Below, in pieces: positions 1 to 8,080 of a stretch of 64,000 nt of DNA. The stretch's first letter is position 1. Every line of letters begins with the position of its first letter. The notes beneath the pieces were generated by a model. The model was given only the letters and a program-made list of their open reading frames with translations, did no database searches and had not been told where the DNA came from. Origin of the DNA: DATBAT01 sp963824805 (GTDB taxonomy: Bacteria > Acidobacteriota > Terriglobia > Terriglobales > Acidobacteriaceae); contig CAWGQZ010000069.1 of the NCBI GenBank assembly GCA_963824805.1, positions 10,368 through 74,367 of the forward strand, in the 5' to 3' direction. The translations under genes and the position numbers were made by a program.

Positions 1-227
1 CAGAATCTCGTTTTCCGTGTATGTAAATACCCAATCAGGACCTATCGTTTTGGTGTGATGATTGGAGCGAAACCCGGACCGATGCCTGCCGCCTGATCTT
101 CGAAAACAGACGTATTACCCTTGCCGGAGTCATAACGGCTGATGCACTTCGAGAAGCGCAGCCGTTTGCACGCCCGTCGCTAATCTTCTATCCTGCCGAT
201 TCGACAAAATCCACCTTAGGAAACTTC

Positions 228-2270
228 ATGCGCATCGTGCTCGCCCTCGTTGCCCTGTGTTTTGCGTTTGTCACCGTTACCGGCGCAGAGGAACATCTCC
301 CGGTCAATCTCATGCCCGTCCCGGCGCACTTGCAGGCCAACACCGGGCAGCTCACCGTTGATCCCTCTTTTTCTGTCGCCATCACCGGCCATAACGATGA
401 GCGCCTACACCGGGCTGCTGAACGATTCCTGGAGCAGCTGCGCCGCCAGACCGGCATGTTGCCGCTCGACCTGAAGATCGTGGACGGTACCAACGCCAGT
501 CTCGTGGTCCAGGTCGAAAAAGCAAGCAAGGAAATCCCTGAGCTCGGCGAGGATGAATCCTATACGCTGGAAATTTCGAGCTCCGGCGGCAAGCTGGCCG
601 CTCCGACAACGCTGGGCGCACTGCGCGGCCTGCAGACTTTCCGGCAACTGGTGACCAATACTCCAGCCGGATTCGCGGTTCCTGCGGTCTCTATTCAGGA
701 CGTGCCACGGTTTCCCTGGCGTGGCCTGATGATTGATGTCGGCCGTCATTTCATGCCGCTAGACGTCCTGCGCCGTAATCTCGACGGCATGGAAGCGGTG
801 AAGCTGAATGTGTTCCATTGGCATCTTTCCGAGAATCAGGGCTTCCGCGTAGAGAGCAAAAAGCTGCCCAAGCTGCACCAGATGGGATCGGACGGAAACT
901 ATTACACTCAGGCTGAAATCAAAGATCTGATTGCCTACGCTGCCGACCGCGGCATTCGCATTGTGCCCGAATTCGATATGCCTGGGCATAGCACGGCGTG
1001 GTTCGTGGGTTATCCCGAAATCGCCAGCGGTCCCGGGCCCTATGCCATCGAGCGCAACTGGGGCGTGATGGATCCGGCGATGGACCCCACCAATGAAAAG
1101 ACCTACAAGTTCCTGGAAACCTTTATCGGAGAAATGACGAAGCTTTTTCCCGACAAGTATTTTCACATTGGCGGCGATGAAGTGAACGGCAAGGAGTGGG
1201 ACCGGAATTCGGAGATCCAGGACTTCATGCACTCGCATAACATCAAAAGCAATGCCGAGCTGCAGGCCTACTTCAACGAGCACGTTTCCAAGATCGTTAG
1301 CAAGAACAACAAGATCATGGTGGGCTGGGACGAGATACTGCAACCTTCATTGCCCAAAAATATAGTCATTCAATCGTGGCGCGGGCCAGCCTCTCTCGCA
1401 CAGGCCGCCAAACAGGGCATTCACGGGATTCTCTCCGCCGGGTACTACGTGGATTTGAACTATTCCGCCGCACAACACTACGCCGCGGATCCGCTTGGCG
1501 ATACCGCCGCCAGTCTCACCCCTGAAGAACAAAAGTTTGTTCTGGGTGGAGAGTCTTGCATGTGGTCCGAGTTTGTCTCTCCGGAAAACATGGACTCGCG
1601 CATCTGGCCTCGGACCATTGCCATCGCCGAACGTCTGTGGTCGCCGCAGAACGTCACCGACGTGAACTCGATGTATCAGCGTATGTACGAAGTGGGCCGG
1701 CAACTCGACTGGCTCGGCATTACCCACAACTCAAACTATGGGCCGATGTTGCGCCGGATCGCTGCTAGCGAAGACATCTCATCGTTGAAAACGCTGGCAG
1801 ATGTTGTCGAACCGGTAAAAGGCTACAAGCGCGACGAGCTTGCGGCCTCGCCCCCGACCAGTCTGACCCCGCTCAACCGGATGATCGACGCGTCCCGTCC
1901 TGAGAGCGAGACTGCCCGCCGGTTCGCACTTACGGTGGATGATTACCTTGCGGGAAACAATAAGCCCCAGAACGAAGCTGAACTTCGCCGCCTGCTGACG
2001 CTTTGGCGCGCCAATGATGCCGCGCTGAGACCGTTGCTCTCGCAATCGTTCCTGCTCGCGGAAGTAGCTCCGCTTTCGGCGCATTTGTCAGCGCTGGGTT
2101 CGACAGGACTGGAATCTTTAGATTTCCTTAGTCGCAGTGAGCATCCATCCGATGCCTGGAAATCGCAGCAGCAGACGATGCTTGATCAGGCAAAGACTCC
2201 CGATCATTCGCAGCTTCTGCTGGTGATCGTCCCGGCGGTGCAGAAATTGGTGGAGGCTGCGGAGAAGTGA
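228..2270 (+). CDS. Exported beta-N-acetylhexosaminidase, GH20 family
   Basis: Likely removes terminal N-acetylhexosamine residues from chitin- or glycan-derived oligosaccharides outside the cytoplasm. The protein has 680 residues. A hydrophobic signal peptide (about residues 1-20) is followed by an N-terminal GH20b-like domain (about 25-160) and the catalytic barrel (about 160-500). The barrel carries FHWHLSENQGFR (about 196-207), PEFDMPGH (about 248-255) and HIGGDEV, where Asp317-Glu318 is the GH20 catalytic pair. The roughly 170-residue C-terminal region is helical-looking and I do not recognise it. The ATG is preceded by the ribosome site TAGGAAAC. The gene stands alone, convergent with the DUF983 gene. 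Family is clear; exact substrate is inferred. Confidence 0.93.
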   Translation: MRIVLALVALCFAFVTVTGAEEHLPVNLMPVPAHLQANTGQLTVDPSFSVAITGHNDERLHRAAERFLEQLRRQTGMLPLDLKIVDGTNASLVVQVEKASKEIPELGEDESYTLEISSSGGKLAAPTTLGALRGLQTFRQLVTNTPAGFAVPAVSIQDVPRFPWRGLMIDVGRHFMPLDVLRRNLDGMEAVKLNVFHWHLSENQGFRVESKKLPKLHQMGSDGNYYTQAEIKDLIAYAADRGIRIVPEFDMPGHSTAWFVGYPEIASGPGPYAIERNWGVMDPAMDPTNEKTYKFLETFIGEMTKLFPDKYFHIGGDEVNGKEWDRNSEIQDFMHSHNIKSNAELQAYFNEHVSKIVSKNNKIMVGWDEILQPSLPKNIVIQSWRGPASLAQAAKQGIHGILSAGYYVDLNYSAAQHYAADPLGDTAASLTPEEQKFVLGGESCMWSEFVSPENMDSRIWPRTIAIAERLWSPQNVTDVNSMYQRMYEVGRQLDWLGITHNSNYGPMLRRIAASEDISSLKTLADVVEPVKGYKRDELAASPPTSLTPLNRMIDASRPESETARRFALTVDDYLAGNNKPQNEAELRRLLTLWRANDAALRPLLSQSFLLAEVAPLSAHLSALGSTGLESLDFLSRSEHPSDAWKSQQQTMLDQAKTPDHSQLLLVIVPAVQKLVEAAEK

Positions 2271-2343
2271 GCTTGTTGCCTAGGGGCGGTAGGAATTCTT
2301 CATCGCAAAGAGCGCTTCCTAAAGAATACACAGTGTTGGGCTG

Positions 2344-2730
2344 TTATCCAGGGGGAGGAATGTTCGCCGGATCAACCGTCTGGTCGAGGTAGATCCATAG
2401 CACTCGTGCCAGCAGCGTGATCGCTGGAGCCAGAGGCAAGAAAAGGACCACGCCCCAGATCGCAGCTTTCGTAATCCACCAACCAGTGAGCGTCCACACG
2501 ACCAATGCCAGGAGCGCGATGGTCACCAGAGCCAGACCGTAGCTGATATACATCGCACCCAGGAAATATCCTGGTTCCCGCTCATACTTCAGATTGCAGA
2601 CCGAGCACTGTTGGTACATCTTCGGCCATCCCAGGAAGACGGAGGAGTCAAAGATTCTCCCCACGCGGCAGCGCGGGCAGCGCTGGCGAAGGATGCTCCC
2701 GAGTGTGGAGGGTCTGATCGCGGCTTGCAT
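2344..2730 (-). CDS. DUF983 family zinc-ribbon membrane protein
   Basis: A small membrane protein of about 128 residues. Two CxxC pairs (CPRC and CSVC) near the N terminus form a probable zinc ribbon, followed by two hydrophobic segments (SYGLALVTIALLALVVWTL and a second rich in Leu/Pro/Val). This is the DUF983 layout; the molecular role of the family is not established. An upstream ATG at 2763 would add 11 residues. I prefer 2730 because the extension is not typical, but there is no strong ribosome site at either. It lies downstream of and in the same direction as the cytochrome c gene, 57 bases away, so cotranscription is possible. Confidence 0.75.
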   Translation of the reverse strand: MQAAIRPSTLGSILRQRCPRCRVGRIFDSSVFLGWPKMYQQCSVCNLKYEREPGYFLGAMYISYGLALVTIALLALVVWTLTGWWITKAAIWGVVLFLPLAPAITLLARVLWIYLDQTVDPANIPPPG

Positions 2731-2787
2731 CCCGACAATTAGAACATGACGCTGGCCGTGCACGGACGGAGTGCCCGTGCCACATTC

Positions 2788-3159
2788 CTAGTGCAGGGAC
2801 TTTAAATAGCTGACCAACTGCCAGATCTGCGGGTCACCCAGCTTCGACCAAGGGGGCATGCCTTTGGCCATGCTGCCGTTTACTAGCAGATAATGGAGTT
2901 CGCCCGGAGTAGCCTGCTGCTGAATACGCGGGCTTACCAGCGACGGATGCTTCTTGTTGCCGGCAGCGTTTTCGCCGTGGCAATGCGAGCAATGCTGTAG
3001 GAAGACTTGCCTGCCTGAGTCAACGGCGCCTGATTGGTTCTGGTAGGGGTTGGTCTTTTGTTGTTCCGGTGGCGGCACTTTCTTCAGCCATCCGCCGTTG
3101 AACTCAGCCGCGAACGAGACCGCAGCCAGCAGAAACACCACAAGGGAAGAGCGGATCAC
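2788..3159 (-). CDS. Exported monohaem class I cytochrome c
   Basis: A 123-residue exported electron carrier. A signal peptide (residues 1-18) is followed by the haem-binding motif CSHCH (Cys57, Cys60, His61). A Met-rich stretch GSMAKGMPPW (about residues 94-103) should supply the distal Met ligand. The C-terminal helix WQLVSYLKSL is typical of small cytochromes c. Its start overlaps the stop of the upstream beta-barrel-like gene by four bases (ATGA), so the two are translationally coupled. It is probably part of an exported redox pair or trio under the palindrome at 4040-4062. The electron donor and acceptor are unknown. Confidence 0.85.
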   Translation of the reverse strand: MIRSSLVVFLLAAVSFAAEFNGGWLKKVPPPEQQKTNPYQNQSGAVDSGRQVFLQHCSHCHGENAAGNKKHPSLVSPRIQQQATPGELHYLLVNGSMAKGMPPWSKLGDPQIWQLVSYLKSLH

Positions 3160-4019
3160 TGCCTGCCCCGGTGGAAACGGCTCAGGAACTGGTCGACTTC
3201 GTAGGCGATGCCGAAGCGATAGAGGCGCGGCACACTGTAATCATTGAGTCCGAACGACGGTGAGAATGATAATGTTACGCCGTTTGGGGACGACCAGTTC
3301 ACGGTTGGTCCGAGAAATTGAGAGGTAAGCCGCGTGCCGAAGCTGTAGCGATCGCCCAGGCCGCCGTACATTTCGACACCCGCCTGCCACTTTTCCAGGC
3401 AGAAGGTACAGGGTTTCGGGCTGGCTTCCAACTTCAGCGGCCGGCTGGCACCCACCGCGTAGCCAAACTCCCAGGGCTCATTGGCAAGGTTCTTCTCTAC
3501 AATGATGTTTTCGCTCACGTTCCAGCCTTTGAAGTTGCTGCCCAGAATCAACTTCAACTCGATTTCCCGCTTCTTCTCTGCTCTGACCTGGTCGTTCGGC
3601 TCGCTGAGGTCAGCCTTCCCATCGTGGCCGACGATCTCGCGTAGTGTCTTATCAGCGCCGTTGATGTCTTCAAATTCAACATAGAGCACAGGATTGATCC
3701 AATGCTCGCGCAAGAGGGGGCGGAAGCGGTTCTCCCAGCGGTATCCGGTGAAGATGGTGCTTTCGTTCCGAGTAGTTTGGCCGTCCAAATAGAACTCCGT
3801 TGTCCACCAGGTCTTGATACCGTATTCGACTTCGAGGCTCGAACCCAAGAAACGGTTCCCTTCCGGTGGCTTACCGGAGACGTTCAAGAATTCGATTTCG
3901 AGATTCCCCGGTTCCTCCATTTCATGAGAATAGGTCAAAAAATAGGGACGCTCTTGCGCTTTGCATGAGATGGGAAGAAGGACAAGCACGAACAAACCGA
4001 GGCAAAACCTGCGCAACAT
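3156..4019 (-). CDS. Exported beta-barrel-like protein of unknown function
   Basis: A 287-residue protein with a clear signal peptide ending near CKAQ. The mature part is rich in alternating hydrophobic/aromatic strands (for example YFLTYSHEM, VTLSFSPSFGLNDYSV) and ends in a long amphipathic segment, as in outer-membrane barrel proteins. A loop holds CTFC (about residues 201-204), a possible disulfide or metal site. I do not recognise a named family. The start ATG is preceded by GGAGAGTCA. It overlaps the cytochrome c gene by four bases, and a Fur-like palindrome sits just upstream, so a role in iron or redox handling at the envelope is a reasonable inference only. Confidence 0.7.
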   Translation of the reverse strand: MLRRFCLGLFVLVLLPISCKAQERPYFLTYSHEMEEPGNLEIEFLNVSGKPPEGNRFLGSSLEVEYGIKTWWTTEFYLDGQTTRNESTIFTGYRWENRFRPLLREHWINPVLYVEFEDINGADKTLREIVGHDGKADLSEPNDQVRAEKKREIELKLILGSNFKGWNVSENIIVEKNLANEPWEFGYAVGASRPLKLEASPKPCTFCLEKWQAGVEMYGGLGDRYSFGTRLTSQFLGPTVNWSSPNGVTLSFSPSFGLNDYSVPRLYRFGIAYEVDQFLSRFHRGRQ

Positions 4020-4039
4020 TGACTCTCCGGGGAGGTAAT

Positions 4040-4062
4040 ATGAAATTGAATTTCAATTTCAT
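4040..4062. promoter_or_regulatory. Perfect 11-1-11 palindrome, Fur-like operator
   Basis: The arms ATGAAATTGAA and TTCAATTTCAT flank a single central T, a perfect inverted repeat. It contains the 7-1-7 core TGAAATT-G-AATTTCA, which resembles the Fur 7-1-7 consensus (TGATAAT-N-ATTATCA) in layout. It lies about 20 bases upstream of the start codon at 4019, where it would overlap the promoter or early leader of the beta-barrel/cytochrome c operon. Fur, Zur, Mur or another dimeric repressor are all possible; the assignment to Fur is inference. Confidence 0.55.
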
Positions 4063-4119
4063 AATAAAAACGATAATGGCATTGTCGCGGCCTGTCAAAC
4101 CCTGCCATGGATGTTCGCG

Positions 4120-4959
4120 CTATGCTTTTCTCATCGAGACGACGCGCGGAATAGATTGAAGATCGCGGATAATGCGACGTTCGTTCCAGCCACCAAGGAG
4201 AGGTTCTACTGCTCCGGCGATAGTGCCGCTAATCTCCATCACTAAATAGCCGCCGGATTTCAGGACGGTCATGGCCTGGGGAATTAGGCGCTCGATGATT
4301 TCTAAACCTGTGTGGCCCGCAAACACAGCATTACGGGGTTCAAATTTGCGAACCTCCAACTGAACCTCATCTTCTTCGCTCTCACCCACGTAGGGAGGGT
4401 TAGACACCACAAGATCAAAACCATTCGCGGCAAATCCTTCCAGCAGATCTTGTTGAAGGAAGCGTACTCGCGCTTCCAGTTGATGCCGGGCAGCATTGGC
4501 GCGGGCAATCTCCAGCGCTTCAGCAGAAATATCTATGGCATCAATTTCCGCGTTGGGCAACTCTTTCGCCAGAACCAGAGCGATACAACCGGAGCCGGTG
4601 CCGACGTCGACAATCTTCGGAGTCTCCAGCTTGCCAGCCACCGGCAACACTGTCTCGATCAGGTGCTCGGTCTCAGGCCGCGGAATGAGCACAGCGGGCG
4701 AGACGATGAAATCCATCCCCCAGAATTCCTGATGGCCGGTGATGTATTGCGACGGGATTCCTTGCGCTCGTTGCGCCAGAGCATGGTCATAGCGGGCGAA
4801 GGACTGGGCTTCGAGTGCGTCGTCTCCGTGGGCGTAGAGATAGGCACGATCTTTGCCCAATACGAACATCAGCAGCACCTCCGCGTTCAAACGAGGGGAT
4901 CCGACCTGTGCCGCAGCGAGGCGATCTATACCGGCCTTGAGAGCTTCGCGCAGGAGCAT
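4120..4959 (-). CDS. prmC: Release factor glutamine methyltransferase PrmC (HemK)
   Basis: Methylates the Gln of the GGQ motif in release factors 1 and 2 using S-adenosylmethionine. The protein (about 279 residues) has the N-terminal helical PrmC domain, then the Rossmann methyltransferase with VDVGTGSGCIAL (SAM loop) and the catalytic VVSNPPYV (NPPY) motif. I take the ATG at 4959 (MLLREALKAG); an upstream ATG at 4983 would add eight poorly conserved-looking residues. Its substrate gene prfA lies upstream in the same direction, separated by tspO. Confidence 0.93.
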   Translation of the reverse strand: MLLREALKAGIDRLAAAQVGSPRLNAEVLLMFVLGKDRAYLYAHGDDALEAQSFARYDHALAQRAQGIPSQYITGHQEFWGMDFIVSPAVLIPRPETEHLIETVLPVAGKLETPKIVDVGTGSGCIALVLAKELPNAEIDAIDISAEALEIARANAARHQLEARVRFLQQDLLEGFAANGFDLVVSNPPYVGESEEDEVQLEVRKFEPRNAVFAGHTGLEIIERLIPQAMTVLKSGGYLVMEISGTIAGAVEPLLGGWNERRIIRDLQSIPRVVSMRKA

Positions 4960-5109
4960 GCACCTATTGAAACATGTTCTCAATGCTCGTCTATAGACAG
5001 CGCTTCGCTGCTTCTTATCGAGTGCGTCGGGTGGCTAGGCTGCGACTGGCGATAATGTTCCCTGCTGCTGCCACGAGCAAACTGCGGGGCCCGCATATTG
5101 TGGCGAATC

Positions 5110-5598
5110 CTAGGAATTGCGACGCACGATCTCTGCATTCAATAACGTCGCAAACGTCACCCAGACCAGATACGGCATGAAGGCCCGCGCAGCGTTGCGA
5201 TCGACTCCGCGGACGGTGGCGATGTAGGCCGCAATCAGGGAATCGAGCAGCAAAGTGTCGGCCAGTGCGAGCGCTGGTTCCTGCTCTCCGAAGAACAGTT
5301 TCGACCATTCGGCGTTCGCCGCCAGTTGCGCATTCCAGAGCGTGAGGCCGACGCTACGCCGCACCGAGGGACGCGAACGCCAAACCCGCCATCCCGACCA
5401 TGCCATCAGGGCGTAAAGTGTGGTCCAGACGATCGGGAAAGCTTTGTCCGGAGGAGTGAAGGCGGGCTGGTTGAGGGCGCGGTACCAGAGTCTCGATCTA
5501 TTCCGGCTGAACTTCGCTCCTGAACTGGCGGCACTCATAGTAGCAGCAACGAATCCGGCCAAGGCGAGAAGTGATTGCGTAGTGCTGGGTGATTTCAT
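5110..5598 (-). CDS. tspO: TspO/MBR family tryptophan-rich sensory protein
   Basis: A membrane protein of about 162 residues in the TspO/translocator family, which binds porphyrins and related ligands. Family marks are the motif WYRALNQPAFTPPD followed by PIVWTTLYALMAWSGWRVW, and the conserved PYLVWVTFATLLNAEIVRRN end. Five hydrophobic segments fit the fold. The start at 5598 is chosen because it has GGAGG a few bases upstream and begins directly before the first membrane helix; the frame stays open to 5757 but that part looks non-coding. It sits between prfA and prmC, an unusual place. Confidence 0.9.
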   Translation of the reverse strand: MKSPSTTQSLLALAGFVAATMSAASSGAKFSRNRSRLWYRALNQPAFTPPDKAFPIVWTTLYALMAWSGWRVWRSRPSVRRSVGLTLWNAQLAANAEWSKLFFGEQEPALALADTLLLDSLIAAYIATVRGVDRNAARAFMPYLVWVTFATLLNAEIVRRNS

Positions 5599-5818
5599 AA
5601 AGCCCTCCGGCTGACACGGCCTGCTCTGGATAGGGCATCGGCTTCGGCCGTATCGATAGGCTCGGCCATGTTCTGCAGGGCACGAGCGCGGCGCCAAGGA
5701 TTCAGCAAGCAGCCAGTTGTGCCGGATCGGCGGTCCAAGTCCCAACATCAATGGCACCGCTGAAGCCGATGCGCACGATCGAAGCTAGGGTGCAGATTGG
5801 GGCAAACGCGTTGCTCGC

Positions 5819-6898
5819 TTAGTGGGTCGCTACTGCTTCATGCTTCAATTTTTCGGCTTCGTAGTGGGTCACCAGCGCGTCGATAATGGGTTGCAACTTG
5901 CCGTCCATCACCTCCTGCAACTGATGGATGGTGAGTCCGATGCGATGGTCGGTGACGCGGTTCTGGGGAAAATTGTAGGTACGGATCTTTTCGCTGCGGT
6001 CGCCTGACCCGACCATGGACTTGCGCTCTTTGGCGAGGGCATCCTGCTGCTTCTGCATTTCGACTTCATAGAGGCGAGCGCGCAGCACCCGCATGGCCTT
6101 GTCGCGATTCTTGATCTGGGACTTTTCATCCTGGCAGCTGACCACGGTGTTCGTGGGAATATGGGTGATGCGGACAGCAGAATAAGTTGTGTTGACGGAC
6201 TGTCCGCCGGGGCCGGAAGAGCAGAAGGTGTCGATGCGAAGGTCTTTGGCCTCGATTTTGATGTCAACGTCTTCGGCTTCTGGTAGCACCGCGACAGTAA
6301 TCGCTGAGGTGTGAACTCTGCCTTGCGTCTCGGTCTGCGGCACACGCTGGACCCGATGCACACCGCTCTCGTATTTGAGCTGCGAATAGACTCGGTTGCC
6401 CTCGACCAGGGCAATGATTTCTTTCATGCCACCTACACTTGAGTCCGACGAGGAGAGCACCTCGACCTTCCAGCGCTGGGTCTCGGCGAAGCGCGTATAC
6501 ATGCGGAACATTTCGGCCACGAACAAAGTCGATTCGTCTCCACCGGTTCCGGCGCGGATTTCAAGCACGACGTCTTTCTCGTCGTTGGGATCCTTTGGCA
6601 GGAGCATAAAGCGGAGTTCATCTTCAACGCCCGTTACGCGCGATTCCAGCTTGTCGAGTTCTTCCTGGGCGTAGGCACGCATGTCGCCATCAGTTTCCTC
6701 GGCGATCACAGCACGGCTTTCGGCAATGCCCCGCTTCAGATCCTTGTACTCGCGGTATTTTTCGACGGTCTCGGAAATCTCGCTGTGAGCTTTGGCGGTT
6801 TTCTGGTATCTCGCCGAGTCGTTGGTAATGTCCGGCGATGCCAGAGCCTGGGTCAGCTCTTCGTATTTGGCTTCTAGTTGATCTAGTCTTTCAAACAT
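5819..6898 (-). CDS. prfA: Peptide chain release factor 1
   Basis: Recognises UAA and UAG stop codons and triggers peptide release on the ribosome. At 359 residues it has the full family length. The GGQ motif is at residues 231-233 (SGPGGQSVNTTYS), the stop-codon-reading PxT element is PQT (about 187-189), and the C-terminal coiled region is present. It lies downstream of the DUF1385 gene and upstream of tspO and prmC, an arrangement that (minus tspO) is widespread because PrmC modifies this protein. Confidence 0.97.
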   Translation of the reverse strand: MFERLDQLEAKYEELTQALASPDITNDSARYQKTAKAHSEISETVEKYREYKDLKRGIAESRAVIAEETDGDMRAYAQEELDKLESRVTGVEDELRFMLLPKDPNDEKDVVLEIRAGTGGDESTLFVAEMFRMYTRFAETQRWKVEVLSSSDSSVGGMKEIIALVEGNRVYSQLKYESGVHRVQRVPQTETQGRVHTSAITVAVLPEAEDVDIKIEAKDLRIDTFCSSGPGGQSVNTTYSAVRITHIPTNTVVSCQDEKSQIKNRDKAMRVLRARLYEVEMQKQQDALAKERKSMVGSGDRSEKIRTYNFPQNRVTDHRIGLTIHQLQEVMDGKLQPIIDALVTHYEAEKLKHEAVATH

Positions 6899-6994
6899 AT
6901 GCGCTCCAGGGTGGACGTAGCGGAGCTACGTCTCCAGACGGCCTTTCCAAATATTGATGGGGAACGTAGAAACAGTATTTTCGCGGGGGGCCCG

Positions 6995-7984
6995 CTAGGC
7001 AATAACTAATTCGCCGCCTTGTTGCTTTTCGAGCGACATGGCTTGTTCCAGCGCAGCAATGGCGCACTCGGCTTGATCGTCCGAAGGCGGTTTGGTGGTG
7101 ACTCGCTGCAGCCATAGGCCGGGGGCCGTGAGCAGAGCGAAGAAGGAACCGCGATGCTTGGCGGCGAAGCGGATCATCTCGTAGGACACGCCGGCGATTA
7201 CCGGCAGCAGAGCGATCCGAATTCCGAAGCGAGCCCAGAACGTCGTCACCGGGATCACCATGTAGACCAGCATGGAGATCAGCATCACGGTCATCAAAAA
7301 GCTGGTTCCGCAACGCGGATGAAAAGTCGAATACTTTTGCACGTGGGCAACTCCAAGCGGGTCGCCATTTTCAAATGCGTAAACCGTCTTGTGCTCGGCA
7401 CCGTGATATTCGTACACGCGGCGAATGTCCCTGAATAACGAGACGCCCCAGATGAACAGCAGGAACAATCCGATGCGGATCAGGCCATCGACCAGGTTGA
7501 ACATGATCTGTCCGCTAAACACTGGGCTGACTTTTTTGATTTGGGTCGCGGCCAGCAGCGGCAGGTACTTATACATGAAGATGAAGAAACCTACAGAGAA
7601 GATGATGTTGATGGTCGCCATCCAGCCACTGATCTCTATTTTCTTCTTGCCTTCTTCTTCCGGCTGAATCGCTTCGAGCGCAGTGTTGGCGGAAAAACGC
7701 AGGGCGCGGAAACCTAACGTCATGGCATGGCCTAACGTTGCAACTCCGCGGATCACCGGCCAGCCGGTCCACTTATGTTTTTCAGAAAGCCTTTCGAGCG
7801 GCTCGCTGTGCAGAGCAATTTCTCCCGATGGCTTGCGGCAGGCAATCGCCCACGCGTGCGGAGAGCGCATCATAACGCCTTCGAGCACGGCTTGGCCGCC
7901 CACCAACGTCTCCTCGCCACCCTCGAGCGCGGGAAGAAGCTGGACAGCCACCAGAAATCGCCAAAGTGTCCGTAGAAACTGCAT
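6995..7984 (-). CDS. DUF1385 (YqhQ-like) membrane protein
   Basis: A protein of about 329 residues of the DUF1385 family; function unknown, often encoded beside prfA. The conserved GGQAVLEGVMMRSP segment lies near the N terminus, and YHGAEHKTVYAFENG plus STFHPRCGTSFL are in the middle, with three or four membrane segments between and after them. I place the start at the ATG at 7984 (MQFLRTLWRF); the frame stays open to 8098 but that would overlap the divergent ligase gene. Divergent spacing to the ligase is 96 bases. Confidence 0.88.
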   Translation of the reverse strand: MQFLRTLWRFLVAVQLLPALEGGEETLVGGQAVLEGVMMRSPHAWAIACRKPSGEIALHSEPLERLSEKHKWTGWPVIRGVATLGHAMTLGFRALRFSANTALEAIQPEEEGKKKIEISGWMATINIIFSVGFFIFMYKYLPLLAATQIKKVSPVFSGQIMFNLVDGLIRIGLFLLFIWGVSLFRDIRRVYEYHGAEHKTVYAFENGDPLGVAHVQKYSTFHPRCGTSFLMTVMLISMLVYMVIPVTTFWARFGIRIALLPVIAGVSYEMIRFAAKHRGSFFALLTAPGLWLQRVTTKPPSDDQAECAIAALEQAMSLEKQQGGELVIA

Positions 7985-8080
7985 GGTTGTTAGATGATGC
8001 CTGCGGCGGGCGAGGCTCAATGCATGACTAGGGTAGCATAGCTCGAGTGGCAATTGTAAGTCTCTGAATCGGTTGAAGTT

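Noticed and set aside
759..1343. Open frame antisense to the hexosaminidase gene
   Set aside because: It overlaps conserved GH20 motifs on the sense strand and shows no family features.
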